A stretch of 64,000 bases of DNA from an uncultured Planctomycetaceae bacterium (GTDB taxonomy: Bacteria > Planctomycetota > Planctomycetia > Planctomycetales > Planctomycetaceae). The stretch's first letter is position 1, and each line of letters starts with the position of its first letter. Positions 46,898 through 55,706 of this stretch are shown in pieces. The stretch is taken from NCBI GenBank assembly GCA_903871805.1, contig CAIQIE010000225.1, positions 1 to 64,000 on the forward strand. The letters run 5' to 3'. A program made the translations under genes and the position numbers. The notes under the pieces are model-generated. The model searched no databases. It had not been told where the DNA came from and saw nothing but the letters and a program-made list of their open reading frames with translations.

Positions 46898-46899
46898 TC
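46699..46899. repeat. Three tandem 66-68 bp repeats
   Basis: Units at 46699-46766 (68 bp), 46767-46832 (66) and 46833-46899 (67). Each starts CGCTTCCTCACGGGCGCGGC and ends GGCTGGGATTTTT or close to it. The array overlaps the first two bases of the reversed stop codon of the BatA/vWA gene (46898-46900). The plus-strand 164-aa frame across it is a product of the repeat. Confidence 0.92.
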
Positions 46900-49333
46900 A
46901 GGTTGCGGGACTGCTGACAGCTTCGTCATAGAAGAAGTTGGACATGATGTGTTCGGCGCAAAAGAGCAGGATCACCAACCCCAGCAGGACGGGAAAGACT
47001 TCGACCCCCAGCCGGCTGGCGCGAACAGCATTCTGCAGATCTTCGGGCTGACGAATGATCGTCAGGTGATCTGAGCTGGCCAGAGACTGCAGCTGATCAT
47101 CCGGAATTCTGGTGAGGTCTGTTTCGTCATCCGGAAAATTGACGGAAAACGCAGCTTCATAGGAGGACGGGGATTCGAAGGGTTTCAGCAGATAATGTCC
47201 CTGGTCGCTGACATCCGTCAGCAGGACGCTGGACTGATCCGCTTCCAGTTTTCCTCGTGTCTGTCGTAACCCGGGGCGTCGGAGCAGAAATTGTTCAAAT
47301 CGCTGTGTTGGGGGGACGGGGAAATCCAAGATTGTCCCAGAGGTGAAGTTTCTTTGCAGCGAGGTGAAATCTGTCAGATGTGCGAGAAGTTCATCCGCCA
47401 GGACCAGGAAGGCCCAGCTGGTGACGAGGTTATTCCACCGACTTCCGCCTTCCGGCAGATTGTCCATCGCGGAGGTAAACATCAGGCACCGTCCTGCGCC
47501 GACTTTGCGTTCCAGAAGTGCGGGCCTGGCTCCCGGACCGGTAAATGTCATCAGCGTTGTGGTATCGGGAAGATTCTCGACAGCCCAGCATTTGTCGAAT
47601 GCGGCAGCGCCCAGTTCCACCCGCAGCGCTTCGTCGCTGGAAAAATCCCGCAGGACAGGATGTTGTGACGGGGCAAGTTTCAGCTGGCCGGGTTCATTGA
47701 GAAATCGGACGATGGTCAGCGGCGTTGCGGGCAGTACCTGCCGAGCGGCGGGTGTGGACCATGTTCCGGGCTGAATCCGGGAAGACCCAGCCACGACAAA
47801 GACTCCGCCTCCATTTTGCAGATATTTTGCCAGCGCATTCCAGAGGGATTCGTCCGGACGCTGAATGCCAACGAGAAAGACGGCGTCAAATCCGGTCAGC
47901 GTTTGCTCTGCGGCGCTGGCGGTGGGAATACTGACGCACTGGCAGAGTCGCACGCCGGCTCTTTCCAGTTCCTCGGGTTGAAGTGCATTTTTTAGGTACA
48001 GCGATTCTTCAGGACGATCAGCGATCAGCAGAACTTTCGGTGCCGGCCGAACGCCACAGGAAAAGTAACGGACGTTGTCGTCCATCAGCGGATCTTCTGC
48101 GGTCAGTCGGATGACGCCTTCCACGCAGGATGCTGCTCCGGTGATTTTTATGAGACTTTGAATTCTGGCGGCATTGCCATCGAGTTTGACAAGAACCGGT
48201 GCGCCGCTTCGCACCTCCTGTCCTGAAGCATCGATAAGACTGGTCTCGACAGTGGCCATTGCCGGAAGGCCCTGAGTTGACGCAATGGACATGGAAAGTA
48301 CAAGATCACGTCCGGTGACGGTGGATTCGTCTGAAAGAGTGAGTTGTGTAATTCCGGCATTCACCGGGGCTGGAACAGAAACATCCACAAGATAAATGTG
48401 CAGCCATGGCAGCTGCGTCAGCAGATCTGCCAGACCATTTTCATCAGGAATCTGGAGGGACGCTCTGGAAAAATCAGACAGGACATAAATGTCACGAGCA
48501 AACAGATCTGCGGAGCCACCCAGTCCGGCCTGTTCCTGCACCAGACGCCGGTCTTCGACCTGTGCTTTGATTGCCGCCTGAATCTGACGATTGAGGCGGC
48601 CGGGTACTGCGGTGACTTCCATGGCTTCCATGCGGGATGACGTGCCGGACAGATCGGCCTGAAAGATGATTTCTTCATCTGCTTCGGAGGAAGCCACTGC
48701 GGCGCGACTTCCGGACGGAAATCGTTCGAGGAGTTGCTTTGCCAGCTGGGATGCGGCTTCCATGCGAGTCAGATTTTCCTGGCGATAGTTCATGCTGATG
48801 CTGTTATCGATCAGAAATACGGCCGCGACGGGAACGTCCTCGGTGCCCTCATTGCGAGGTGACAGAAGTTCTGCCCGCACCCGCAGGCCCCACGGGATGC
48901 CGGTCAGCAGAATCACCATCAGGAGTCCCATGAGCAGGCACAGGACCTTCTGGCGACTTCTGCGTTGAACACTGTTGACGGCGGCCGACTGGCTGGCAGC
49001 ATCGCGGCGGCCCATCAGGACGTAGATAACTCCGCTGAGACCGGCAGCCAGGCCAACTCCTGCCCATTCCCACCACCTTAGACCGTAATTAGCGGCGGGC
49101 AGTGACGGTCTGGCAATGGCGACGACCAGTGTGCAGATCAGCAGGACGCGCAGCGCCAGCAGCAGAATCTGACGCAGTCGCATGCGGCGGGCATTGGATG
49201 GTTGGCGAGCTTTCAGCAGTCGCAGCGCCGGAAACTCAATCCGTTTTGGTTTGGCACGCATCACCAGATGAAGAATCAGGGGAATGCCTGCGAGGATCAA
49301 ACCCAGCAGCAGTGAGGAATTGATCAGAGTCAT
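46898..49333 (-). CDS. BatA/vWA-domain membrane protein
   Basis: An 811-aa protein. Residues 1-80 are the N-terminal double-transmembrane BatA segment (SSLLLGLILAGIPLILHLVMRAKPKRIEFPALRLL, then LLLALRVLLICTLVVAIARP). A third helix and a further one lie near 90-150. A von Willebrand A domain follows, with the MIDAS motif FLIDNSISMNY at ~175. A second half (~440-700) contains a glutamine-amidotransferase-like segment (FDAVFLVGIQRPDESLW, GGGVFVVAGSS). A last helix precedes the C-terminus. Such proteins are common in planctomycetes and often sit beside MoxR and DUF58 genes, which are not in this window. Confidence 0.85.
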   Translation of the reverse strand: MTLINSSLLLGLILAGIPLILHLVMRAKPKRIEFPALRLLKARQPSNARRMRLRQILLLALRVLLICTLVVAIARPSLPAANYGLRWWEWAGVGLAAGLSGVIYVLMGRRDAASQSAAVNSVQRRSRQKVLCLLMGLLMVILLTGIPWGLRVRAELLSPRNEGTEDVPVAAVFLIDNSISMNYRQENLTRMEAASQLAKQLLERFPSGSRAAVASSEADEEIIFQADLSGTSSRMEAMEVTAVPGRLNRQIQAAIKAQVEDRRLVQEQAGLGGSADLFARDIYVLSDFSRASLQIPDENGLADLLTQLPWLHIYLVDVSVPAPVNAGITQLTLSDESTVTGRDLVLSMSIASTQGLPAMATVETSLIDASGQEVRSGAPVLVKLDGNAARIQSLIKITGAASCVEGVIRLTAEDPLMDDNVRYFSCGVRPAPKVLLIADRPEESLYLKNALQPEELERAGVRLCQCVSIPTASAAEQTLTGFDAVFLVGIQRPDESLWNALAKYLQNGGGVFVVAGSSRIQPGTWSTPAARQVLPATPLTIVRFLNEPGQLKLAPSQHPVLRDFSSDEALRVELGAAAFDKCWAVENLPDTTTLMTFTGPGARPALLERKVGAGRCLMFTSAMDNLPEGGSRWNNLVTSWAFLVLADELLAHLTDFTSLQRNFTSGTILDFPVPPTQRFEQFLLRRPGLRQTRGKLEADQSSVLLTDVSDQGHYLLKPFESPSSYEAAFSVNFPDDETDLTRIPDDQLQSLASSDHLTIIRQPEDLQNAVRASRLGVEVFPVLLGLVILLFCAEHIMSNFFYDEAVSSPAT

Positions 49334-49693
49334 GGAATTCCATTCGTATCAGGCATCCTGCCTCTGTACGGTACCGCCTGAAGTTTCTGCGGGTTCCGTC
49401 AGTCCATTCGTCAACGCTATTCTCTGACAGAGTTTCTGTGGTACCATGGTTCTGCGAGAACGTTCAGTCTTCATCAAAAAGGTGACTGGGTGGCTACGTT
49501 AAGGAGTTTTTCGCGTTCCGGCAATCGAATCCAACGGGGCACACGGCGACGGGGAGAGCGGCAACGGGGAAAGCTGGGGCATTGTCGAAGCCTCCTGAAG
49601 GACCGCCCGGTTGGTTTTGAGGGATTGGGCTAATTCCGCAGGCGGCGCTGCGTTACCGCGTTGGCAGGATAGCAGATTTCAGCCGTTCCGGCG
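49334..49693. other. Divergent intergenic region
   Basis: 360 bp upstream of both the BatA/vWA gene and the 49694 gene. No RNA gene, repeat or clear promoter pair was picked out. Confidence 0.35.
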
Positions 49694-51097
49694 ATGACGT
49701 CAGTTTCTTACTTCTTTGAACAGGTGGGCATTGTGTCTTCTGTGACTATCGGCAACAGGCTTCGAGCCGGGCTGGGTCTGATCCTCTGGCTGTCTCTGGC
49801 TGTCTGGGCGGCTTTGGGAATCCGCAGCCAGACGGGGGGTGACACACGGGCATTGTCCTTGTTATCGGGTGAGTTGCTGCGATGGTTAGTGGGCGTAAAC
49901 CGGGAGTATTCCGCGGCTGCCGAGTCAACCCTAATACTGGCACCAAACGATCCGATTTTCCTGAAAAATGCGGAAGGCAGACTGGTTCAGATTGGGCGTG
50001 TTCGCACGGCTTTTGGGTTGACGCAGGATCCAGTGACCACGCAATCAGCGATCCTGCTGATGGATGAGCAGCAGCTTCGGTCGGTTTGTCCGGGAAGTTT
50101 TTCTCTTGAATACCATACAACTCCCACGTCGCTTGACTGGGTCGCGAAGACCTTGATTTCCCCGGACCGTCGGGACGAGATCGCGGGGATTCTTGCGCGG
50201 GACTGGGAACTGCAAAGTGCTCAGGTGCTTTCGCGTCTGGAACCAGTTCTGCTGCAGGGGCTGAAGCAGCTTGCGGCGGCTGTAGAAGCGGAGTTACCGG
50301 CGGTGCTGGATCGCCATCGGTCGGACTTTGCGGGGCTGGCAGATCGATATCAGGGCGAGTTGGTGCAGCAGAAAATTGTGCCCCTGGTTCGGCGGGAGAT
50401 TCTTCCGATTGTGGAGCAGGAAATTCGACCTGTCGCTCTGCAGCTTGGCCGGGAATTGTGGGAGCGGGTGTCTTTGTGGTCATTTACATGGCGATATCTG
50501 TACGATGTTTCTCCGCTGCCTGAAAGAAATGCCGTTCGAAGAGAGTTCGAGAGATTCCTTGCCGACGAGATTACGCCCGCGCTGGAATCCCGTACTGAAA
50601 TTTTCGTGGCGGTGACGGAGCGGATTGTTGCGAGGATCAGTGCCAATCAGGAAGTGCGTCGCGTTGTGCGGGAGAGTCTGCGTTCGGCGGCAACGGATGC
50701 GGAACTGCAGAAGGTTTTGGGATCCATTCTGCATGATTTGTTTCTTGACAATTCCGCGATGCATCGAGCATTGGAAGACTATCTTGCCGGCGATGAAGTG
50801 CGGTCTGCCCTTGAGGTGGCCACGAGCCACTTTGAGCCATCAGCACGAGCGATTGGCACAGCGGTGTTCGGGAGTCGGACGGAAGGGATCACCGCGGAGT
50901 TTTCCCGCGTCATGAGGACTCAGATTCTGCTGAAGGACCGGCGATGGCTGGTGGTGGTTCCTGAATCCGGAGCAGCCGGCGTGCAGGACGACGAGGCGGC
51001 GATTACAATCCGCTTCTCAGTATCCGGTGCTGAATTTCCGCTGGAGTTTGAAGGCAAGCAGCAAAGTCCGCTGACCGTTTCTGAGCAGCAGCCCTGA
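49694..51097 (+). CDS. Uncharacterised helical membrane protein
   Basis: A 467-aa protein, not recognised. One transmembrane segment lies near the N-terminus (LRAGLGLILWLSLAVWAALGI). The rest is predicted helical and extracytoplasmic, with long amphipathic stretches (GLKQLAAAVEAELPAVLDRHRSDFAG, KIVPLVRREILPIVEQEIRPVALQLG). A short beta-rich end (WLVVVPESGAAG, AITIRFSVSGAEF) closes it. It could form a coiled scaffold or adaptor in the periplasm. It is divergent from the BatA gene. A MITE-like element begins at the base right after its stop codon. Confidence 0.6.
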   Translation: MTSVSYFFEQVGIVSSVTIGNRLRAGLGLILWLSLAVWAALGIRSQTGGDTRALSLLSGELLRWLVGVNREYSAAAESTLILAPNDPIFLKNAEGRLVQIGRVRTAFGLTQDPVTTQSAILLMDEQQLRSVCPGSFSLEYHTTPTSLDWVAKTLISPDRRDEIAGILARDWELQSAQVLSRLEPVLLQGLKQLAAAVEAELPAVLDRHRSDFAGLADRYQGELVQQKIVPLVRREILPIVEQEIRPVALQLGRELWERVSLWSFTWRYLYDVSPLPERNAVRREFERFLADEITPALESRTEIFVAVTERIVARISANQEVRRVVRESLRSAATDAELQKVLGSILHDLFLDNSAMHRALEDYLAGDEVRSALEVATSHFEPSARAIGTAVFGSRTEGITAEFSRVMRTQILLKDRRWLVVVPESGAAGVQDDEAAITIRFSVSGAEFPLEFEGKQQSPLTVSEQQP

Positions 51098-51233
51098 CAG
51101 CCTGTTGAAAATCGACAGTCATCTGCGCAGGTGGGGATCTATGGTCGGTGTTCTTCAAATCACAGGATTCGTGCCTGCGCGGGCATCCAGTGCCTGAGGC
51201 TGACACAATCAGCCGGAGTTTTTCAACAGGCTG
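51098..51233. mobile_element. MITE-like element, copy 1 (136 bp)
   Basis: Bounded by perfect inverted ends, CAGCCTGTTGAAAA at 51098-51111 and its complement TTTTCAACAGGCTG at 51220-51233. No coding capacity. Its reverse complement aligns along most of its length with 53934-54071: AGCCTGTTGAA-AACTCCG, CAGCCTCAG-CAC, ACACCGAC and GACT-TCGATTTTCA are shared. It begins right after the stop codon at 51095-51097. No target-site duplication could be defined. Confidence 0.75.
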
Positions 51234-51693
51234 CTAACTGTGGGATGCTGTAAAGTGGCTTGAGAAACTTGTCTGAAAATCAAAATTAGAAATCAGAAAG
51301 TGTGCCAGAATGGCGCACATGGCCGTAAATGAGCGAATCACCGCCTGAATTTTGCCAGGAAAAATACGCTGACTTAGAACTTTCGATCACCACGCGATCC
51401 ATGGGGGGAACTTCCGGGGGGTGTTTGGTCGGAAATGCGGGATTTCCTGTGAAAAAACATGCTTTGGGGGTTCGCGGGCAAGGTGAAGTTCCTCGTTCGG
51501 CTGGAAAGACAGCGTGATCCTGTTGATTTTCGGGGCCAGGAGGCCACGGATTTCAAAAAATGCAGGGAAATCGAGCCTGTGGTTTTTGGCCAAAGATTCA
51601 CAATTGCCTAAAACAGGAAGCGGTTCGCCGTCGGGGACAAGGTTATGCGTTTTCAGGATCCTTGATTTTTGATTTCTTCTGTGAGAAACGGTT
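51234..51693. other. Region upstream of the MerR/B12-like gene
   Basis: 460 bp with small overlapping frames on both strands, none with a domain. It follows the MITE-like element. No promoter was assigned. Confidence 0.35.
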
Positions 51694-52560
51694 GTGAGCC
51701 AGTTCTTTTCGCCAAGAGAAGTTGCCGTAGCAATCGGGGTCAGTGAATCATCGCTGAAACGATGGGTGGACAAGGGATTGATCGTTGCTGCAAAGACCGG
51801 TGGTGGGCATCGGCGACTGCAACTGGATTCTGTGCTGCGCTACATCCGCGAAGAGCGGATGTCGATTGCGCAACCGGAAGTGATAGGGTTACCTCCGGGG
51901 ACGGGTGTTTCGCCGCCTTCGGATGAAGGCGCCGTGGGGGATTTTCTGCGTTCGCTGAGTGTTGGTGATGAGGCTTCATGCTGCCGGGTGGTTCTGGATT
52001 TGTTTCTTGCTGGCAGCAGTGTGTCGAAGATTTGTGATAATGTGATCGCCCCGGCCTTTCACCGCATCGGGGATCTCTGGCGGGGTGGCAACATAGAAAT
52101 CTACCAGGAGCGACGGGCCTGCGAGGTATGCAGTCGCGTCTTTCACGAATTGCGGCGGGCGGTTGGCAACGGCCCCGACAATGGCCCGGTTGCGTTCGGA
52201 GCGACTTTGGACGGCGACCCGTACACACTGGCTGTGAATATGGCGGAACTGGTGCTGCGGGACAGCGGTTGGCGAGCGATGTCACTGGGCCACATGCTGC
52301 CCTTCGACACATTACGTCAGGCGATCGAGACAGATCGGCCAGCGCTGATGTTTGTCAGTGTGACATCGATTCGTGATCCCGATCGATTTGTTGCCAGTTT
52401 TAACACACTGTATGACGCGGCTTCGGCCTTTGATTGTGCATTGGTTGCGGGTGGTCAGGCTTTGAAAGCGGACATTCGTCAGCGACTGCGTTACACCACG
52501 TTCTGCGATAATTTCCAGCATCTGGAAGCCTTTGCAAGAACGATCAAGCCAAAATTCTAA
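51694..52560 (+). CDS. MerR-type regulator with degenerate cobalamin-binding domain
   Basis: A 288-aa protein with GTG start. Residues 1-60 are a MerR/excisionase-type winged helix (FFSPREVAVAIGVSESSLKRWVDKGLI, GGGHRRLQLDSVLRYI). Residues ~85-160 match the helical cap of B12-dependent regulators (FHRIGDLWRGGNIEIYQERRACEV), where the usual W-x9-E-H reads W129-x9-E-R. The Rossmann-like B12 domain follows, but the E-x-H-x-x-G cobalamin signature reads D175-P-Y177-T-L-A180. The overall order is that of CarH/LitR photoreceptor repressors. It probably does not bind B12 in the usual base-off/His-on way and may sense something else. Confidence 0.8.
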   Translation: MSQFFSPREVAVAIGVSESSLKRWVDKGLIVAAKTGGGHRRLQLDSVLRYIREERMSIAQPEVIGLPPGTGVSPPSDEGAVGDFLRSLSVGDEASCCRVVLDLFLAGSSVSKICDNVIAPAFHRIGDLWRGGNIEIYQERRACEVCSRVFHELRRAVGNGPDNGPVAFGATLDGDPYTLAVNMAELVLRDSGWRAMSLGHMLPFDTLRQAIETDRPALMFVSVTSIRDPDRFVASFNTLYDAASAFDCALVAGGQALKADIRQRLRYTTFCDNFQHLEAFARTIKPKF

Positions 52561-52774
52561 GCCGCCATGCTGCCGGGTATGAGCAGCGGGATAGATGATT
52601 CGGGCAAGCGGAATGTCTGGATCTGTCGTGCCAACCTGCGACCGGCTGCTATAATCGAGCACGCTTCAGTAGATCGTCGCTGAAGATCGGCGAATTGTCG
52701 CTTGTTGGCCATGGGGCGTGATTTCAACGTCTGCAGGTCGACGCCCATCGAACATCAGCAGTAGATTCTTCCGC

Positions 52775-53842
52775 ATGTCTTCAGAAAATCCTTATGATGC
52801 CATTCTGATTCTGTCTTTTGGCGGCCCAGAGGGGCGGGACGATGTCATTCCATTTCTGGAAAATGTCCTTCGCGGTAAGCCCGTTCCCAGAGAGCGTCTG
52901 CTGGAAGTTGCGGAACATTATTACCACTATGATGGGATCAGTCCGATCAACGAACAGTGCCGTGAGTTGCTGGCTGCCCTGCGAGTGGAACTGGAAGCCA
53001 ACGGCATCAATCTACCCGTGTATTGGGGCAATCGAAACTGGAACCCTCTGCTTCCCGAAACCATGGCGCAGATGAAGCGTGACGGTGTCCGCCGTGTGCT
53101 GACGTATGTCACGTCCGGTTTTAGTTGCTACTCCGGGTGCCGGCAGTATCGCGAGAACATTCAGGCAGCACTGAGTGACCCGGAAATTGCAGGGATGGAG
53201 GTTCACAAGATCCGAGTGTTTTTCAACCATCCGGACTTTATTGACGTGCTGTCGGAGCATGTGGGGCATGCTGTGCAGCAGGCCACGGAATCGGGGCAGC
53301 GTCCGTTTGTGGCCTTCACCGCTCATAGTATTCCCATGAGCATGGCCAGCACATCGGACTACCAGAAACAACTGCAGGAAACCTGTCGTCTTGTGGCCGA
53401 GCGGTTGCATCTTCCTGCTGATAGCTATCGCCTTGTGTATCAAAGTCGCAGTGGACGTCCTGAAGATCCATGGCTGGAGCCGGACATTCTGGACTTTGTG
53501 AAAGAACTTCACACCGCCGGGCAGCGCAGTCTGGTCATTTCGCCCGTAGGATTCCTGTCGGACCACATGGAAGTGTTGTACGACCTTGACGACGCGGCGA
53601 AGCATTTGTGTGACGAGTATGGAATGACCATGGTGCGTGCCCGGACGCCTGGTTCACATCCCCAATTTGTCCGTATGATTCGCAAGCTGATTCAGGAGCG
53701 ACTTCAGGGCGCAGTGCAGGAGTGTGTCGGATTGTTTCCGGCGAATCATGATGTTTGTCCTGTGGACTGTTGTCCTGCCCCGGTACGCCCAGCGGCCGCA
53801 CGTCGCCCCGAGGGTGTGAATCCAGGTGGCGGACGGCCATAA
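52775..53842 (+). CDS. hemH: Ferrochelatase
   Basis: A 355-aa protein from the ATG at 52775 (the frame opens at 52718). It inserts Fe2+ into a porphyrin in the last steps of heme synthesis. Motifs are AILILSFGGPEGRDDVIPFLENV at the start, YWGNRNWNPLL, the metal-site His in FVAFTAHSIPMSMA, VYQSRSGRPEDPWLEPDI, and the Glu in VISPVGFLSDHMEVLYDLD. The C-terminal tail contains three Cys (VCPVDCCPAP). The window does not show whether protoporphyrin or coproporphyrin is the substrate. It follows the MerR/B12-like gene by 214 bp. Confidence 0.93.
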   Translation: MSSENPYDAILILSFGGPEGRDDVIPFLENVLRGKPVPRERLLEVAEHYYHYDGISPINEQCRELLAALRVELEANGINLPVYWGNRNWNPLLPETMAQMKRDGVRRVLTYVTSGFSCYSGCRQYRENIQAALSDPEIAGMEVHKIRVFFNHPDFIDVLSEHVGHAVQQATESGQRPFVAFTAHSIPMSMASTSDYQKQLQETCRLVAERLHLPADSYRLVYQSRSGRPEDPWLEPDILDFVKELHTAGQRSLVISPVGFLSDHMEVLYDLDDAAKHLCDEYGMTMVRARTPGSHPQFVRMIRKLIQERLQGAVQECVGLFPANHDVCPVDCCPAPVRPAAARRPEGVNPGGGRP

Positions 53843-53933
53843 GAAAACGGCTGGCTGCGACTGTTCGGCAACCGGAAGAATGGGGTGGACCTGCGCCTCG
53901 AAGGATGTATTCTCCCTGGGAGCAGCCTTCAGG

Positions 53934-54071
53934 AGCCTGTTGAATAACTCCGCCTGGCTGTGGCAGCCTCAGACACGTCAGTCTCGCGCCGGCCGAAACC
54001 CAGTGAATTTGGAGTACACCGACGCTGCATCCTGCCCCGCGCGGGGTTGACTATCGATTTTCAGCAGACTG
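53934..54071. mobile_element. MITE-like element, copy 2 (about 138 bp)
   Basis: Opposite orientation to copy 1. It starts AGCCTGTTGAATAACTCCGC and ends ATCGATTTTCAGCAGACTG. The terminal inverted repeats are imperfect (about 11 of 14), so this copy is older or diverged. It lies 92 bp after the ferrochelatase stop. Confidence 0.7.
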
Positions 54072-54441
54072 TGAAGCTCTGGCACCCGCGGAAAATTTTC
54101 TACGGGTGTCCCCCACGGGAAAAAAACGGCACATCCCTGGTGCTGATTCGGCTCAACTGGACGAAGGTTTGAAATTGCTTGTTGCTGGACAAGGTGGCGT
54201 TAAAGTTTGCCGGGATTCCCTGACCGGCGACAGAGTCAATTTGTAAGAACTGCGAGTGGAGAAGATTGCGGGGTGCCTGGGCAAATCCTGTGTGGAACCT
54301 TGCGGGCCGGTGCTTCCCGGGTGAAGCGGACAGGTGAGATTGGCCGAAGACAGAGGCAGGTTTTGCCGATGACGACGATCACAGTCAGCCAACCGGCCGG
54401 GAACCTGATGGTAAAACCATTTCGCATTCAGGGCAGCAGCA
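54072..54441. other. Region between MITE copy 2 and small membrane protein
   Basis: 370 bp. Short frames on both strands lack domains. No RNA gene or terminator with a T run was seen. Confidence 0.35.
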
Positions 54442-54645
54442 ATGGAACTGAACGGCATTTTCTCCGACGACCAGATCGCAATTCTGGGTAGTTTTTTGGC
54501 GTTGACGGTCTGCGGACTGATTACGGCGATCAGTTTTCGATTTGGAAGTGCGGGCCGTTCCGAGGCGACTCAGAAGCCACTGGATCTTGTCCCTGCCGAA
54601 CGCAAGATCAGTGCCGAAGCGAGCCAGGGGCGTCGTGCTGCCTGA
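54442..54645 (+). CDS. 67-aa single-pass membrane protein ending RRAA
   Basis: Not recognised. One transmembrane helix (IAILGSFLALTVCGLITAISF) lies near the N-terminus, followed by a polar, charged tail of about 35 residues (SAGRSEATQKPLDLVP ... EASQGRRAA). The size and the helix make it plausible as a real small protein. The R-R-A-A end matches two proteins in the 38-43 kb row. It lies 115 bp before the next exported protein on the same strand. Confidence 0.5.
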   Translation: MELNGIFSDDQIAILGSFLALTVCGLITAISFRFGSAGRSEATQKPLDLVPAERKISAEASQGRRAA

Positions 54646-54760
54646 CAGGTCGACGACATAGACACTCCGGGTCATTTTTTGACGGCAGTGGGACAATCGA
54701 AGCCTCGGCAATTTGTTCGCTGTGAGGCTGATGCTGTGTGTAATTTTCGGGACGGGAACA

Positions 54761-55243
54761 ATGATTCGGATTCGAACACTGGCAACCGGAGTTCTGCTGC
54801 TGGTCGCAGGGTACTCCACGGGCGTTCTGACGACTGCGAATTCCGTAACGCTGCAGGCTCAGGAGGGTGACGATCAACCATTCGGGACTGATATTCTGCG
54901 GGCGTATCGGCTAGTCAATAAGTCTGTCCGGGAACTGAACAGTCTATTATTGGCGGGTGGCCAGATCACAACTGTAACAACGGGGATCAACTTTTTCGGC
55001 GTTTCTGTGGGCGGCGTGAATGCCGAGCAGGATCTGGAAGAGGGACGGGGCGTGGACCCGGAAACTTTCGCCGCGTTGTACGCTGACATGGCAACACCGA
55101 AAATTGCTGAACACCTGGATTATGACGAGCAGGGACGATTGCGATACAAAAAGAATGTGATTCGCATCTATTCAAAGGAGAGGCTGCGGACTTTGTTTAA
55201 TCAGAAGGACCAGTTGGACGTCCGATCGGAGACCGCCAACTGA
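54761..55243 (+). CDS. Uncharacterised exported protein
   Basis: A 160-aa protein from the ATG at 54761, which starts a signal peptide (RIRTLATGVLLLVAGYSTGVLTTA). The mature part has FGTDILRAYRLVNKSVRELNSLLLAGGQITTVTTGINFFGVSVGGVNAEQDLEEGRGVDPETFAALYADMA. It ends with a charged segment (YKKNVIRIYSKERLRTLF). No family is recognised. The conserved-looking core suggests a planctomycete-specific periplasmic protein. It follows the small membrane protein. Confidence 0.65.
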   Translation: MIRIRTLATGVLLLVAGYSTGVLTTANSVTLQAQEGDDQPFGTDILRAYRLVNKSVRELNSLLLAGGQITTVTTGINFFGVSVGGVNAEQDLEEGRGVDPETFAALYADMATPKIAEHLDYDEQGRLRYKKNVIRIYSKERLRTLFNQKDQLDVRSETAN

Positions 55244-55706
55244 AGGACGGCCGGATCCAGGTTCAGGCCTTGCGTCCCTGAGGAGTTTTCCGGCAGGTCG
55301 AGTTCCGGCGCTGGGCACGCAGGGTTTGTTACAAACGGGTTCTCGGAATGCTCCGCAGGGTTCATTCGGGATGGTACCTGACCAAAGGAATCTGCCGAAG
55401 GTCAGACTCTCCGACTTTTTCAGCAGGAACGCAATACGGTGTGTTCCCAGGGTGGCGTCTGGACCTGAGCCGTTCTGAGGGCGGCGAGTGAGACAATTCC
55501 GACGCATTTTCCTCGACATGGTCCCAGGAACTTCGGATACTTCTGAAAAATCAGAGCAGTCAGGGTGACCGCTGTTTGGGCGTCTGATGTGTGTCGGACT
55601 GGTTTTTTCTGCCTGTTTTGACAACGTTGAACGAACTTCCCCGGGTTCCATGATAGTCCCAGGGAATTGTCTCTCTGTTTTTTACGGCACTCTTCGGATC
55701 GTCAGC
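55244..55706. other. Intergenic region upstream of FHA gene
   Basis: 463 bp with no supported frame, RNA gene or repeat. The open frame of the FHA gene extends back to 55587, but the extra 40 residues look random. Confidence 0.35.

Noticed and set aside
46580-47074. 164-aa plus-strand frame with repeated peptides
   Set aside because: The repeated peptide comes from the 66-68 bp tandem DNA repeats; the frame then enters the BatA gene antisense.
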